A DNA stretch of 64,000 nucleotides from Molanna angustata (lineage: Eukaryota > Arthropoda > Insecta > Trichoptera > Molannidae). Below are positions 11,756 to 22,030 of this stretch, piece by piece; position 1 is the first letter of the stretch; every line of letters starts with the position of its first letter. The notes beneath the pieces are model-generated. The model saw nothing but the letters and a program-made list of their open reading frames with translations. It did no database searches and was not told the origin of the DNA. A program made the translations under genes and the position numbers. The stretch is taken from contig OY754986.1 in assembly GCA_963576475.1 (NCBI GenBank), positions 5,818,174 through 5,882,173 on the forward strand, written 5' to 3'.

Positions 11756-13195
11756 ATGGAGGTGGACGAGACTAAACCTCCTGATCCTCGATCGATAATT
11801 TTATCAACTGCTGACGAATGTGAATCTGACACGAGTCATGATTCAGTTATTGTACCTAACCGTAAACGAAAACCGCGTCATCAACCAATTGATATACCGT
11901 CGAAAATGAAACCTTCTTCTGTACTCGAAATAACCGCAGGCCTCCCGATACAAACCGAACCAAGCCCAATTCAATATTGTAATATGTCAAACCCACCATA
12001 CATAGTATATATTCAAAATTGCGAAAGTGGCAAACCGATTAACTCCTTAGAAGTAGGCAAATTTTTGTTTTCATGTAAAAATAAAAACTTTGGGATTATT
12101 AACGGTACAATAAAATCTGAAGGGCGCTTTAAAATTTCTTCTGAATTTAACAAATGGGAACAAGCAAATAATTTTATACAGAATATTACAACTTTATCTG
12201 ATCAAAAATTTAAGGCGTTTATTCCGACGCATCACGTGACGCGAATGGGGTTGGTAAGAGGCATTCCTGCTAATCTTTCTGAAAGTGATATTGTTGAATC
12301 CTTAAATTTGAACAATGCTAGACGAATTATTAAAATAATAAAGGCGCGAAGGTTAAATTACAAAGATAATTCTCAAGGCACGGTGACGTGGAAACCGTCA
12401 CAAACCGTCGTTCTCACATTCGAAGGCCAAATATTGCCTGATTATGTTTACCTTTATTTTAACTCCCTTCCAGTAGAAGCATACACTTATCCCACTATTC
12501 AGTGTTTTAATTGTTGCCGTTTTGGGCACTCAAGAGCCATTTGTAAATCTTCAACTCGATGCTTTCACTGTGGTGAAAACCATCAAGCTGATCAGTGTCC
12601 AAACCCGGAAGAGCCAACATGCGTCAATTGTAAAGGTAGTCATAAGGCTACAAGCTTTATATGCCCAGAACTGACGAGACAAAAAAACATTAAACAACTG
12701 ATGGCGAGTGAAAATATATCATATTTCCAAGCCTCTAAACGTTTTCCCCCTGCAATAAAGAGTTTTGCCGAAACTACAACATTGAATGTGAAACCAACCT
12801 CAGCTAACACAACTACAATAAACCAGATTAATTCAGCGAATCCTTCCAACTCTCGTAGAATTATTACATACAAACAAGTCAAACCTAGACCAGCAATGAC
12901 ACCAGCATATGACAAGAACATACATAACTCATTCCTATTCAATCCAAATGGTAATTATGTCAATCAAATGTCTAATGGTCATGCAATTAACCAAAATGAA
13001 CATTCACCTCCTCCTTCTGCAGTAGAGTTATCCAACAGCAATTCAGCATTTCTGCAGACATTAATATCTCTTTTAATATCTATTCTTTCGAATAATAATA
13101 GCCTACCGTACAACGTTGCCGATATTCTCACAACATTGCAATCTTCTCTCTTCAATAATGGACATACAAACTCTGAAAATTCTACAATGGAATAG
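11756..13195 (+). CDS. LINE ORF1 protein, CCHC zinc-knuckle nucleic-acid-binding protein
   Basis: A 479-residue protein starting at ATG 11756. In this superfamily ORF1 binds element RNA, assembles it with the ORF2 enzyme and acts as a nucleic-acid chaperone. The N-terminal 50 residues are acidic then basic (a KRKPRH patch near residue 38). A central region with MGLVRGIPANLSESDIV resembles the RRM-like fold common in such proteins. Three cysteine-histidine knuckles follow at residues about 250-303: C250-X2-C-X4-H-X4-C263, C269-X2-C-X3-H-X4-C281 and C289-X2-C-X3-H-X6-C303. The C-terminal third is rich in Asn, Ser and Thr and ends in a hydrophobic stretch (LQTLISLLISILS). The frame is intact. 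The last 38 bp overlap ORF2 in another frame. Confidence 0.93.
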   Translation: MEVDETKPPDPRSIILSTADECESDTSHDSVIVPNRKRKPRHQPIDIPSKMKPSSVLEITAGLPIQTEPSPIQYCNMSNPPYIVYIQNCESGKPINSLEVGKFLFSCKNKNFGIINGTIKSEGRFKISSEFNKWEQANNFIQNITTLSDQKFKAFIPTHHVTRMGLVRGIPANLSESDIVESLNLNNARRIIKIIKARRLNYKDNSQGTVTWKPSQTVVLTFEGQILPDYVYLYFNSLPVEAYTYPTIQCFNCCRFGHSRAICKSSTRCFHCGENHQADQCPNPEEPTCVNCKGSHKATSFICPELTRQKNIKQLMASENISYFQASKRFPPAIKSFAETTTLNVKPTSANTTTINQINSANPSNSRRIITYKQVKPRPAMTPAYDKNIHNSFLFNPNGNYVNQMSNGHAINQNEHSPPPSAVELSNSNSAFLQTLISLLISILSNNNSLPYNVADILTTLQSSLFNNGHTNSENSTME

Positions 13196-16100
13196 TAGGA
13201 GCGTTTATTCCAATAAAGCAGAACTTACCGAACTATTAAATAATAATTCAATACATATTGCAGCCATCTCTGAAACTTGGCTGAAGCCGTCTTGCCTATT
13301 TAAGGTAATCGGCTACCAGTGTCTTAGAGATGACAGAGCTGACGGTCGGGCTGGAACTGCCCTTTTTATTAAAGATAAGTTAAATTTCGAAAAACTATCT
13401 ATCCCTCTCAAATCCCAAGACTTTCAAATTGTCGCAGCACGAATTAAAAACATAACTTTTATTTCAGTATATATTCCACCATTTGTTTTATTTATAGAAA
13501 AGGACTGGACGGATTTACTTCGCCAGCTCCCCTCTCCCTCCATAATCTTGGGAGATTTTAACGCCCATTCTCCTATCTGGGGAAGTGAAGCTACCAATAA
13601 ATCTGGTCACAATATAATAGATTTCATGGATATCAATAATATTTGTTTTTTAAATGATGGCTCCCCGACTCTCCTCACGCCACCCTCCCAAAAGAAAAGT
13701 GCTGTCGATCTGACACTATGTTCGAGTTCTTTAGCCGCAGCTTGTTCATGGACCTTAACCAATGACCCTTACTCTAGTGATCATTATCCAATAATTATTC
13801 ACTTAGAAGATCCTCACATTGCTAAATCTAAACCCCAACACCCGACAAATCGTAAAGGTTACAATACAAAAAGGGCAAATTGGCCCCTCTTCTACGATAA
13901 TATAGAAAAATTAACAACAAGTTTGGACAGTTCTAACGTACACATTGAATACTCTGATCTTTTATCAATTATTTATAAGGCCGCTGACTTATCTATTCCA
14001 AAAAAATCCAACTTTAGCCCTCTGCCATGTACGCCATGGTGGGACGGAGAATGTTCTGATATGGTCAACAACAGGAAAAAAGCCATAAAAAAGTATAGGA
14101 AAAACATGACTCTTGAAAATTATATACTTGCAAAGGAAAGTCAGGCTAAAACTAAAAAATTTCTACGTAAGAAAAAAAGGCAAGGATGGCGAAATTTTTG
14201 CTCATCCCTCTCCCCAGACTCTCCCTTGTCTCTGGTTTGGAATATGATTCGACGATTTCGCTCATCATATGTCCAGAATCGGAATCATCAGATTAGTCCA
14301 GACATATTAGAATCCTTCATTAACAGACTGGCTCCCTCTTACTCTCCTAATATAACGGAATTATACATAAATCAAAACATAAGTCACCGCTCTTCAATAT
14401 CTTGGTTAGATTCACCTTTTAAGATCGAGGAAATATCCATTGTGCTCAAAAACTTAAACAACTCTGCTCCTGGTTTTGATCAAATACCATATACGTTTTT
14501 CCAACATCTGCCTACTTGCTTTCTGGAACACATACTGAATAAATTTAATGAATGCCTTCAAACAGGTATGGTTCCCATAGATTGGAAAACCCAGTTGGTA
14601 ATTCCAATCTTAAAACCTGGAAAAGACCCCAAAATTCAAACGTCTTATAGACCAATAGCTCTCTCTTCCTGCATTTTAAAAATTTTCGAAAACATCATTA
14701 AAAAACGTTTAGACTGGCAAACAGAACGTAATTTTCTTCTCCCTAATATACAATTTGGATTTAGAAAGGGAAAGACTTGTATGGATAATTTAAGTATCTT
14801 GATATCAGACATCCAAATTGGGTTCACTTATAAAAAATACACACTCGCAGCTTTCCTGGACATTAAAGCCGCTTATGATAATGTCCTTTTGCCAATTTTA
14901 CGGAGAAAATTGTTGAATTTAGGAATTCCAGAACGACTAGCTCAATTAATTTTTAATATTTTTTGTGAAAGAAAGATAGTCATTAATAAGCCTCCAGACA
15001 CCTATGAACGAACGCTATGGATTGGCCTCTCTCAGGGATCTGTTCTGAGTCCGCATTTATTTAACCTATATTGCTATGATATACTCGAATGTGTTCAGGG
15101 TCTTTGTTCACTCCTCCAATTCGCTGATGATATCGTTTTATATATTACTCATAGTAATATTGAAACAGCAGTGAGAAAATTATCAACTGCCCTATCTAAA
15201 ATCATTAAATGGCTTAATTCTAATGGACTTGAAGTTTCGCCCCAAAAATGTCAAATAATCGCCTTCTCGAGGAAACACAATACGGCAAATATATCAGTTA
15301 AGATTGGTGAAACCACTATTCCTAGTGTTGAAGAAGTCAAATTTTTGGGGATGACCTTGGATAGGAAGTTATCATGGACTTCTCATATTTCCCACATAAT
15401 TACCAAATGTGAAAAAAATATAAACCCTCTGAGAGCAGTTTCTAGAGTTTGGTGGGGCTCACATCCTACAACCATGAAACTACTATATAATGCCATTGTC
15501 CGTAGTCATCTGGACTATGGTAGCTTCCTGATGGAACCGATACCGGAATATCTGAAATCCAAATTAGACAGAATACAATCTAAATGCCTTCGCTTAATAA
15601 TTGGCGCAATGCGCTCCTCACCAATAAATGCACTGCAGGTGGAATGCGTAGAACCACCTCTCAAACTAAGACGCCAATATTTGGCCGATAAATTCATGCT
15701 CAAACGAATAAACTACAACTCACATCCGCTCCTCCCTAGAATCTCGATGCTCTCATCTCTATGTCAAAGTCACCGGTATTGGTTCAAAAAATGTACTCCC
15801 CCAATGTGCCATAGCTATCAAAAACTCTTCCTCAAAATTGTCTCTAACCGTGCTCAGTCTATGCTTCCATATTACGAAATTCCATTTGAGGCAATAACAT
15901 TGATCCCAAACATTATTTTAAATATCGACCTACATAAAAATTCAACAGTCAGTGCTCAAGCCATGAATAATAAGTTCAACAGTATCGTTATGTCTAACTG
16001 GCCCTCCCATCTACAAATATACACGGATGGGTCTAAGCGGGGCGCAGACAATGAATGCGGGGCCGCAATTCACATACCATCTAAAAAAATACAATCACTC

Positions 16101-16871
16101 GTTAAACTACCCAAGGAATGTTCAATATTCACAGCTGAATGTACGGCTATTAATGAAGCCCTAAAGATTTGCAATACTTTGGATTCTTCGCAGTTTATAA
16201 TATTTTCGGATTCTTTAAGTGCTCTAAAGGCGTTGTCTTCCAATTTAGCCAAATTGGCCGACAGCACCTTACTATGCAACATTAAATCCGCTCTATTAAA
16301 CCTTCATAAATTGAATAAAGAAGTGCTTCTTGCGTGGATCCCGGCTCATCAGGGAATAGTGGGAAATGAGATCGCTGACGAAGCAGCGAAGCAAGCCTCC
16401 GTTACTGGCATTTTACCCTCTCTATTTATGATTCCCTGCCAAGACATATTAGCATCCTTCAAAAAAGAACTCATATCCAAATGGACCATTGACTGGGAAA
16501 GGTCTAGTACCTTGAAAGGTTCTTCCTATAAATCCATCCAAATTTCAATACCGTCTAAACCATGGTTCCATAACAAAGGCATGGCCAAACGAGACGTCTC
16601 CAACATATGTCGCATTAGACTAGGACACTGCCTTATTAACAGCCACCTCCACAGGATACACGTAAGGGATAGCCCTTCGTGTGCTTGTGGAGAGGTTGTA
16701 GAGACCCTTGACCACGTGTTCTTTGAATGTCCAATCCACACCGAACATGATTTGTATTATACACTAAATACCCCACTCCCAATCAATATGTCTCATCTTC
16801 TATCATTGAATTCACCGCATATTTATTTCCATATAACAAAATTTCTTCGCCTTAATGGCTTCAATCTATAA
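13158..16871 (+). CDS. LINE ORF2 polyprotein: endonuclease, reverse transcriptase, RNase H
   Basis: A 1237-residue enzyme that nicks the target and copies the element RNA onto it. Domains in order: an AP-type endonuclease at residues about 5-220, with ETW, GDFNAH (D133, N135) and SDH (207-209); an RT at about 420-740, with FLDIKAAYD (D568), the SQGSVLSP motif and FADD (655-658) giving the catalytic aspartates; and an RNase H at about 950-1085, with YTDGS (D957), E994, D1018 and D1074. A C-terminal CACG, then H and C cluster (ETLDHVFFECP) closes it. All key residues are present. I chose ATG 13158; the frame is open upstream to 13116, but only through a TTG. It begins 38 bp before the ORF1 stop, in the +1 frame, so translation probably uses re-initiation or leaky coupling; this is inferred. 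Confidence 0.95.
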   Translation: MDIQTLKILQWNSRSVYSNKAELTELLNNNSIHIAAISETWLKPSCLFKVIGYQCLRDDRADGRAGTALFIKDKLNFEKLSIPLKSQDFQIVAARIKNITFISVYIPPFVLFIEKDWTDLLRQLPSPSIILGDFNAHSPIWGSEATNKSGHNIIDFMDINNICFLNDGSPTLLTPPSQKKSAVDLTLCSSSLAAACSWTLTNDPYSSDHYPIIIHLEDPHIAKSKPQHPTNRKGYNTKRANWPLFYDNIEKLTTSLDSSNVHIEYSDLLSIIYKAADLSIPKKSNFSPLPCTPWWDGECSDMVNNRKKAIKKYRKNMTLENYILAKESQAKTKKFLRKKKRQGWRNFCSSLSPDSPLSLVWNMIRRFRSSYVQNRNHQISPDILESFINRLAPSYSPNITELYINQNISHRSSISWLDSPFKIEEISIVLKNLNNSAPGFDQIPYTFFQHLPTCFLEHILNKFNECLQTGMVPIDWKTQLVIPILKPGKDPKIQTSYRPIALSSCILKIFENIIKKRLDWQTERNFLLPNIQFGFRKGKTCMDNLSILISDIQIGFTYKKYTLAAFLDIKAAYDNVLLPILRRKLLNLGIPERLAQLIFNIFCERKIVINKPPDTYERTLWIGLSQGSVLSPHLFNLYCYDILECVQGLCSLLQFADDIVLYITHSNIETAVRKLSTALSKIIKWLNSNGLEVSPQKCQIIAFSRKHNTANISVKIGETTIPSVEEVKFLGMTLDRKLSWTSHISHIITKCEKNINPLRAVSRVWWGSHPTTMKLLYNAIVRSHLDYGSFLMEPIPEYLKSKLDRIQSKCLRLIIGAMRSSPINALQVECVEPPLKLRRQYLADKFMLKRINYNSHPLLPRISMLSSLCQSHRYWFKKCTPPMCHSYQKLFLKIVSNRAQSMLPYYEIPFEAITLIPNIILNIDLHKNSTVSAQAMNNKFNSIVMSNWPSHLQIYTDGSKRGADNECGAAIHIPSKKIQSLVKLPKECSIFTAECTAINEALKICNTLDSSQFIIFSDSLSALKALSSNLAKLADSTLLCNIKSALLNLHKLNKEVLLAWIPAHQGIVGNEIADEAAKQASVTGILPSLFMIPCQDILASFKKELISKWTIDWERSSTLKGSSYKSIQISIPSKPWFHNKGMAKRDVSNICRIRLGHCLINSHLHRIHVRDSPSCACGEVVETLDHVFFECPIHTEHDLYYTLNTPLPINMSHLLSLNSPHIYFHITKFLRLNGFNL

Positions 16872-16987
16872 TGCAATAAAATAACCTTTACTTCTTAAAT
16901 AATTCAATAAAAATTTTTTGAAACTGGCAGAAATCATCCTAATGATTGGGTGGAATGCCATGTAAGCAAAAGAAGAAGAAGAAGAAG
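16872..16987 (+). other. 3' UTR and AAG-repeat tail of the I-like LINE
   Basis: 116 bp with AATAAA at 16875 and 16906, a small inverted pair (ATCAT and ATGAT) near 16931-16946, and an AAG repeat from about 16969. In LINEs the 3' end is the part recognised by the RT. Several other LINE tails in this window also end in GAA/AAG repeats. Confidence 0.8.
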
Positions 16988-17001
16988 AACTTAACCCGAT
17001 G
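16988..17001 (+). repeat. Right target-site duplication of the I-like LINE
   Basis: Identical to 11440-11453 (AACTTAACCCGATG). It lies inside the right arm of the older inverted-repeat element. Confidence 0.9.
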
Positions 17002-17077
17002 CATTTATGCAACGTTTCATCGTATTTTTCCAGATGTTTTGATCTTCTTTAATTTATAAGGTACGTTGGCAGCAGTC

Positions 17078-18118
17078 CCCCCCCCCTTAAAATGATGTCG
17101 TATATTATTTCAAACAAATTTTCAGAGCCATCATTATTATTACCTAAATATTTTGTATTTTTTCAATAAAAAAAATAAACACAACCACAATATCGGTTCA
17201 TTACAAATAATTCTGGGACCGATCCGTATTATTTTTTTCTGATTTTTCGATTAAATTTTAATAAAGAATTGTTCGTGAAATAACCAGTTTCCATCACGAA
17301 GGATTGAAATTTTTATAAATATTCATTTTTTGGGGGAATATTAAAAAAAAAAATTTCGCCTTTTTTTATTGGCCTGTTATATTATATTGATGAAAACAAT
17401 TAAGGCCTTAGAAACGAAGGTTTAATTAACAATAAAGTTCAAGACAGACTTTATTAAAAAAATAGCAATGACAAGAGACGATTATAATAATCTATTCAGA
17501 CATTGAGCTCCATCTTTTTAATATTAGACCCCATCATTTTTCCCATTGTAAATAAAATGAAATGGAATAAATTAAAATGAAAGGAACAAAATGAAAATAA
17601 AACTAAAAAAATATGTAGGTACGTTCTAAAAAATTATACCCGTCAAAAGGTAAGCAATATTTATTATTTATTTTTTTTATTATTAACATAATTAAATTTC
17701 ACACAAACAACACTAGGTAAAAATTACAATTAATAAACTTAATATATAATTATTGTTTTAACTATCCCTACCTGGTGTCAATTACTTATGGCAAACAAAT
17801 TCATTATAAGCAATAACATACTGGTATGTGAATGTGTAGTGGGTGAGAATGTATAATGAGGTGTTATCTTGCTAAGCTGACTTTTGCAATATCATATTTG
17901 GGGGTAGATGATTAAATAATAAATCTTTTGAACACGTTTGTACATATCAAAATCTAAATCCTTTTGATAAATAATCCTTTTTAGGCAGACACTATGCAGA
18001 GGAGATTTTTCACCCATAGCTTTCGACCCCATACTTGCTTTTGCTAGCATATTATATATTTTTTTTAATTTCATTGTCATTTGTAATATTATCACTTTAT
18101 ATGTACATAAGATTTTCA
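17078..18118. other. Unassigned AT-rich sequence
   Basis: Begins with a run of C residues next to the inverted repeat and continues AT-rich. A minus-strand stretch at 18095-17892 encodes a short basic peptide that could be a LINE remnant, but no diagnostic motif is seen. Confidence 0.35.
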
Positions 18119-18252
18119 GTCTGGATCTGTGAGACGATTAATATCGTAAGTTTCCAGAATGTGGCAACATGTTATTGGGTACGTGTTAAATTAATATTTG
18201 ACATAGTACCTGTTGGTTGCCCGAGAAGCAATATTAAATAAATAAATAAATA
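18119..18252 (+). mobile_element. SINE-B, 5'-truncated
   Basis: Matches the body of the copy at 8690-8880: TCTGGATCTGTGAGAC, then ACGTGTTAAATTAATAT, ATAGTACCTGTTGG and GAGAAGCAATAT, then an AAATA tail. The tRNA-like head is missing, so it cannot be transcribed from its own pol III promoter. Confidence 0.7.
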
Positions 18253-19960
18253 TGATTGATTTTGGTATCAACTAATACAGTGTCACTGCCTCGAGATGCA
18301 TTGGTCCCGGCACAGTTTTTTTTTTGATCAGTGGGGCATTGCAGATTCAATAACTATTATAATGTCTATCAGTGTATATATAAATAAATAAATACCTACA
18401 AAACTACATTCGGAAGTTCTTCTTGTTGTTTCCGATTATAAAGGCGCATTTTAAGCACGAGACAGATGTGACACTCGAGATGTTATTACGAGCTGACAAT
18501 TAAACTGTTTACTCGAACCATTTATCATGGCGCAGAACCCCCGCTCAAGCTTATGGATGGTGCTAAACAGATGTCACTGCTCTTGAAATGGTAATTAATC
18601 CGGATGGAGCTTTGTGCCGTCGCGTTAAGAGGGCGTTGTAGCTGTGAAAGAAAATAAAAACAACACGGATTATAACATTCATTTAAGCGGAACAACGAAT
18701 ATGCTTTTAAATCTTTGTTTCAAAAATTTGAAACGATAATCATACAAGTGAATTATTGGAATCATGAAAAGATATCCAAAAACATCAAATTCTATAAGGC
18801 GAATTCTGAAAAATTATTATTTTTCAGACAGCGGAAGAGTTCTTGTGTTCTAATTAGAAAAGCGTAAGTGTTCTTGTGTTCTAATCATCATTTTGACATC
18901 AATACAGGTTTACAGATATTACATACATGACATTCAAATTTAAAATTAGCTGATTTGGAAATATTAGAAATTAGGAAAAGTATAAACAATAACCAGGATA
19001 TAATAAACAATCAAATTAATTTTCCTAATAGTCCGCTACTAAATATATTCCCTATCAAATAAATTAACATATTGCAAGGTGTTGGTGTGTGTATGAGAAA
19101 AAACCAGAGAAGCTAAAATTACACTCACCATAAAACCTTACCACCAGCAGTCAACGATATTGCAATGAGACTAATATAAAAATAATGCAAATATCTCAGT
19201 ATCTCAAGGCGTGTTATTTATTGATTAAGTATTAAATAAGAATTTTAATATTTAATAAAACTGTAATGAAAACATAAAAAAACTGAGTCAGATGTGATTG
19301 TTGGGAAGACTAAGTGATGAGAGAAACGCAGAAATACAATAGAAATCATAATTTATTTATATCATGGTTGGCAAGGAGTGTTATAAACATGATGAATTTA
19401 TCTAAGCTTCCTGAACTAATCCAAATATTTAACATTTTGATAAAACTAATTAATCCTTAAATTATAATTTACAAGTTTTCAAATATTTTTTAAACCATCC
19501 GATATATAATAAAAAAGAAATATTAAACATGACATAGTTAAACAGATTGAATCTAAATTTCCAAATAACACCAATATTTTACATTATTTATAATCAATTA
19601 AAAATGAATCAGTTTGGTGAATTTGCATCTTCTTGAAGATAATCAGTAGGTATAATTGTTGAGATGAAATCTACCATCATAGTATTTATGTCGATCAGAA
19701 GTCCAATTTACAGGTAATTTACATACAGTCATTTAATAAGTCTTGATGTGCAAATATAAGTGATGCACCAACCATGATATTAAGAATTGTCCATTTTCAA
19801 TCATCAATGGTATCAAACGAAAAGTTCATTAAAAAAAGAAAGGTAAAGAAAGAAAAGAAAGGAGGCGGTTATATTTCCTGCAAGAATTCAGTTAAATTAG
19901 CGAACGTGACTCATGCCAGATATTTTATATAGACGAGGATCGATGAAACAAAATAAAGAA
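18253..19960. other. Unassigned sequence, low repeat content
   Basis: No element ends, tails or RT remnants are seen. The 18420-18650 part is of more balanced composition than its surroundings and may be old unique DNA, possibly a conserved non-coding element. No gene can be supported. Confidence 0.35.
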
Positions 19961-19966
19961 ACTTAC

Positions 19967-20140
19967 CCAGCCTCCTTAAAATTTGTATTTCCAGTCTTTG
20001 CTGGTTAGTTTTACGTTCGCCATGCTCTCTGGCGCGATGCGACACATCGTGTCGGCTGACAGAGTTGAAAAGGAAGGCATAGATACATCGATCCGCCTAT
20101 CTAATCCGCTCGGAAACGGCTGCGTTCGCCTCACAACTTA
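19967..20140 (-). other. Candidate host 5' UTR exon with splice donor
   Basis: This GC-richer island on the minus strand ends in GGAGGCTGG directly followed by GTAAGT (reverse complement of 19961-19966), a good splice donor. It contains an ATG with 15 codons (MANVKLTSKDWKYKF) before a stop, so at most it would be a leader exon. It lies in the only long repeat-poor part of the window. A chance match is quite possible. Confidence 0.25.
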
Positions 20141-21654
20141 TTAAATATATTTTCAAATATTGCGAGGTGCGTTCGCTTTAAATATTTTTATAAAAATTAA
20201 AATACAAATAATCAAGTAGTGACGTGCAAATACAAAATAACGTCACAATATATTAAATTAATAATAATTATAAATTGTGTATATAATATTTCTTATAATT
20301 AATGCATTTATATTATACGTATTACTCCACTGAAAGAGTAAATCTCGTGTTCAGCGGAGGAAGAGAATAGCAATTATTTCAAGTCCATAATTTATTTATG
20401 AGTAGGTATATTAAAGATATTACATTAGATACATAATTGCTTAATTGATGATTTGAGATGATTTGAGAATATAAAATTATTGTATACATTTTTAAATTTA
20501 CAAAATGTTTAATTTTTCTTATATCTAAAGAAAGTTTATTATAACAGTTTATTCCGTAAGATTATATCCATGATATGGGTTAACATGGAAGGTTTTGATT
20601 CCGCCAATTGTGCAGACTTGTCCCCCAGGTACAATCACTACTCAAATTTAAAAATATAATGAATAACGGTCGATTTCTGACTTCTGAACGATCACGAGCG
20701 AGTTCTATGTAAATAAAATAGTTGAATAAAATATTTCCGTCAAATTTCGTGAATGTTTAATATTTTCTTTTTTCAAAGTTAATTTCTATGTCTCGGTTTT
20801 TCCGATCGTTCTCCCGTTTCTGAATTCAGATTGTCCGACAAAGTCGAATCAAAAGTTTTAATAAAAACATTCAAAGTATTTTGGGAGCCAATTAGCAAAT
20901 AGATTGCTGCGAGGAGTTCAGCGTGACGCATCCACTGGGAAAACGAGCAAGAAGCGACGAGAGTGAGCTAAATATATTTACAATATAGGTATGTATATCT
21001 TTTTGTTTTCATCCAGAAAAGTTCTCAATTTATTCTGTACGCTGACAATTTCGTTTCGATGCCAATTTAATTATTTCGATGAAAAATATCCTTAGTTCAT
21101 AATACGCTTCGAAGAAAATAAATGCCAAACTTTTTTTGATATTTTCAGGAATCTATTCACGCAGTAAGAACATACGATTTTTAAAAGGCGAGTTATAAAA
21201 ATAAAGTCTTGATTACATAAACAAAGTATTTTTAGAAACTTTTCAAATGAGAGGAAAATAAGTTTTATATTTTTGATGTTATGTTTTTAATATAAACATA
21301 TAATGATTTTTTTTAGTTCCTACCTACTTGTAAAAAAAAACCTCTTTAATACCTACAAAAACCATTATGTACCTATTTTCAATCATTGAATATTAAGATC
21401 TTTTTTTCAAGGTGAGAAGGTACTCAGAAAGTCATAAAAATTAATTTTCAATTACACTAAGAAAAAAAAAACCTCTTTAATACCTACATATTTTGATCTC
21501 CAGTTTATAATCTATTCATAGTTTTTTACCGTGTTATATTAAAAATAAATATAAAAGATTATTCAGAGTTGATTTTGTAGACAAATTTAATTATAAAATA
21601 CTTTATTTATGGAAGAGTTATTAAATCTTGTTATCAAAGATTTTAAAGTGTCCT
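20141..21654. other. Unassigned AT-rich sequence
   Basis: No gene or element recognised. A short direct repeat (AAAACCTCTTTAATACCTAC) occurs at about 21339 and again near 21468. Confidence 0.35.
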
Positions 21655-21815
21655 TTTATACAGATTGAATATGTTCTTGTAAAAAGTACTTATGCATCCT
21701 CATACATTTTCAAAACGAAGAAGTTATGCTTACGAAAGGAAATCGGACGTGGCAGGATTCGAACTCGCGACCACTGGAGTACTAACTCAGCGCGATAACC
21801 GCTCTGCCATCACAC
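21655..21815 (-). mobile_element. SINE-A, tRNA-Thr-like head
   Basis: On the minus strand the head has an A-box TGGCAGAGCGG (21799-21809) and a B-box region GAGTTCGAATCC (about 21755-21766), with an anticodon loop like that of tRNA-Thr (AGT). The body resembles the plus-strand copy at 59277-59475. The head is degenerate and is joined to a shared non-tRNA body, so it is a SINE and not a tRNA gene. Confidence 0.75.
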
Positions 21816-21956
21816 AAAAATAAGAAAAAAAAAAACAAAAAGGAGAAATAAAATAAGAAATATAAATAAAAGGGGGGGGGGGAGGATACACAGCTACAAT
21901 AAGCTCGGAGTAAAGAGTTATATATATTAGAAGCAATAATAAATATTACAATTTTT

Positions 21957-22030
21957 TTAACTCTTACAAACACCAAACGAACAGTTTTGAAAATTACAAG
22001 TAATATTTGTTTGGTGTTTGTAAGAGTTTA
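21957..22030. repeat. Hairpin with 22-bp arms
   Basis: TTAACTCTTACAAACACCAA at 21957 returns in reverse complement at 22009-22030, with about 30 bases between the arms and about one mismatch. Probably the remains of a small fold-back element; no coding role. Confidence 0.65.

Larger units (their letters stand above)
11454..16987 (+). mobile_element. Full-length I-clade-like LINE
   Basis: A complete non-LTR retrotransposon of 5534 bp: 5' UTR 11454-11755, ORF1, overlapping ORF2, a short 3' UTR with AATAAA motifs, and an AAG-repeat tail. It is bounded by a 14-bp target duplication. The endonuclease, RT and RNase H order within ORF2 and the CCHC-type ORF1 place it in the I/jockey superfamily; RNase H favours the I, LOA or related clades over jockey itself. 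Both reading frames are uninterrupted and the flanking duplications are identical, so the insertion is young and the copy may be able to move. Confidence 0.92.
11073..17077. mobile_element. Terminal-inverted-repeat element split by the I-like LINE
   Basis: GACTGCTGCCAACGTACC at 11073-11090 recurs as a perfect 18-bp reverse complement at 17060-17077. A second inverted block, 11301-11359 against 17001-17059, matches at roughly 50 of 59 positions. Without the LINE and one target duplication the element is about 457 bp, with a left arm about 210 bp longer than the right. It has no coding capacity and looks like a miniature inverted-repeat transposon. No flanking duplication was found, so its superfamily is open. 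Confidence 0.75.

Noticed and set aside
12640..12942. 100-codon minus-strand ORF inside LINE ORF1
   Set aside because: Antisense shadow of the zinc-knuckle and Asn-rich coding region.
13116..13157. N-terminal extension of LINE ORF2
   Set aside because: Upstream start is only TTG and the added residues do not belong to the endonuclease domain; ATG 13158 fits better.
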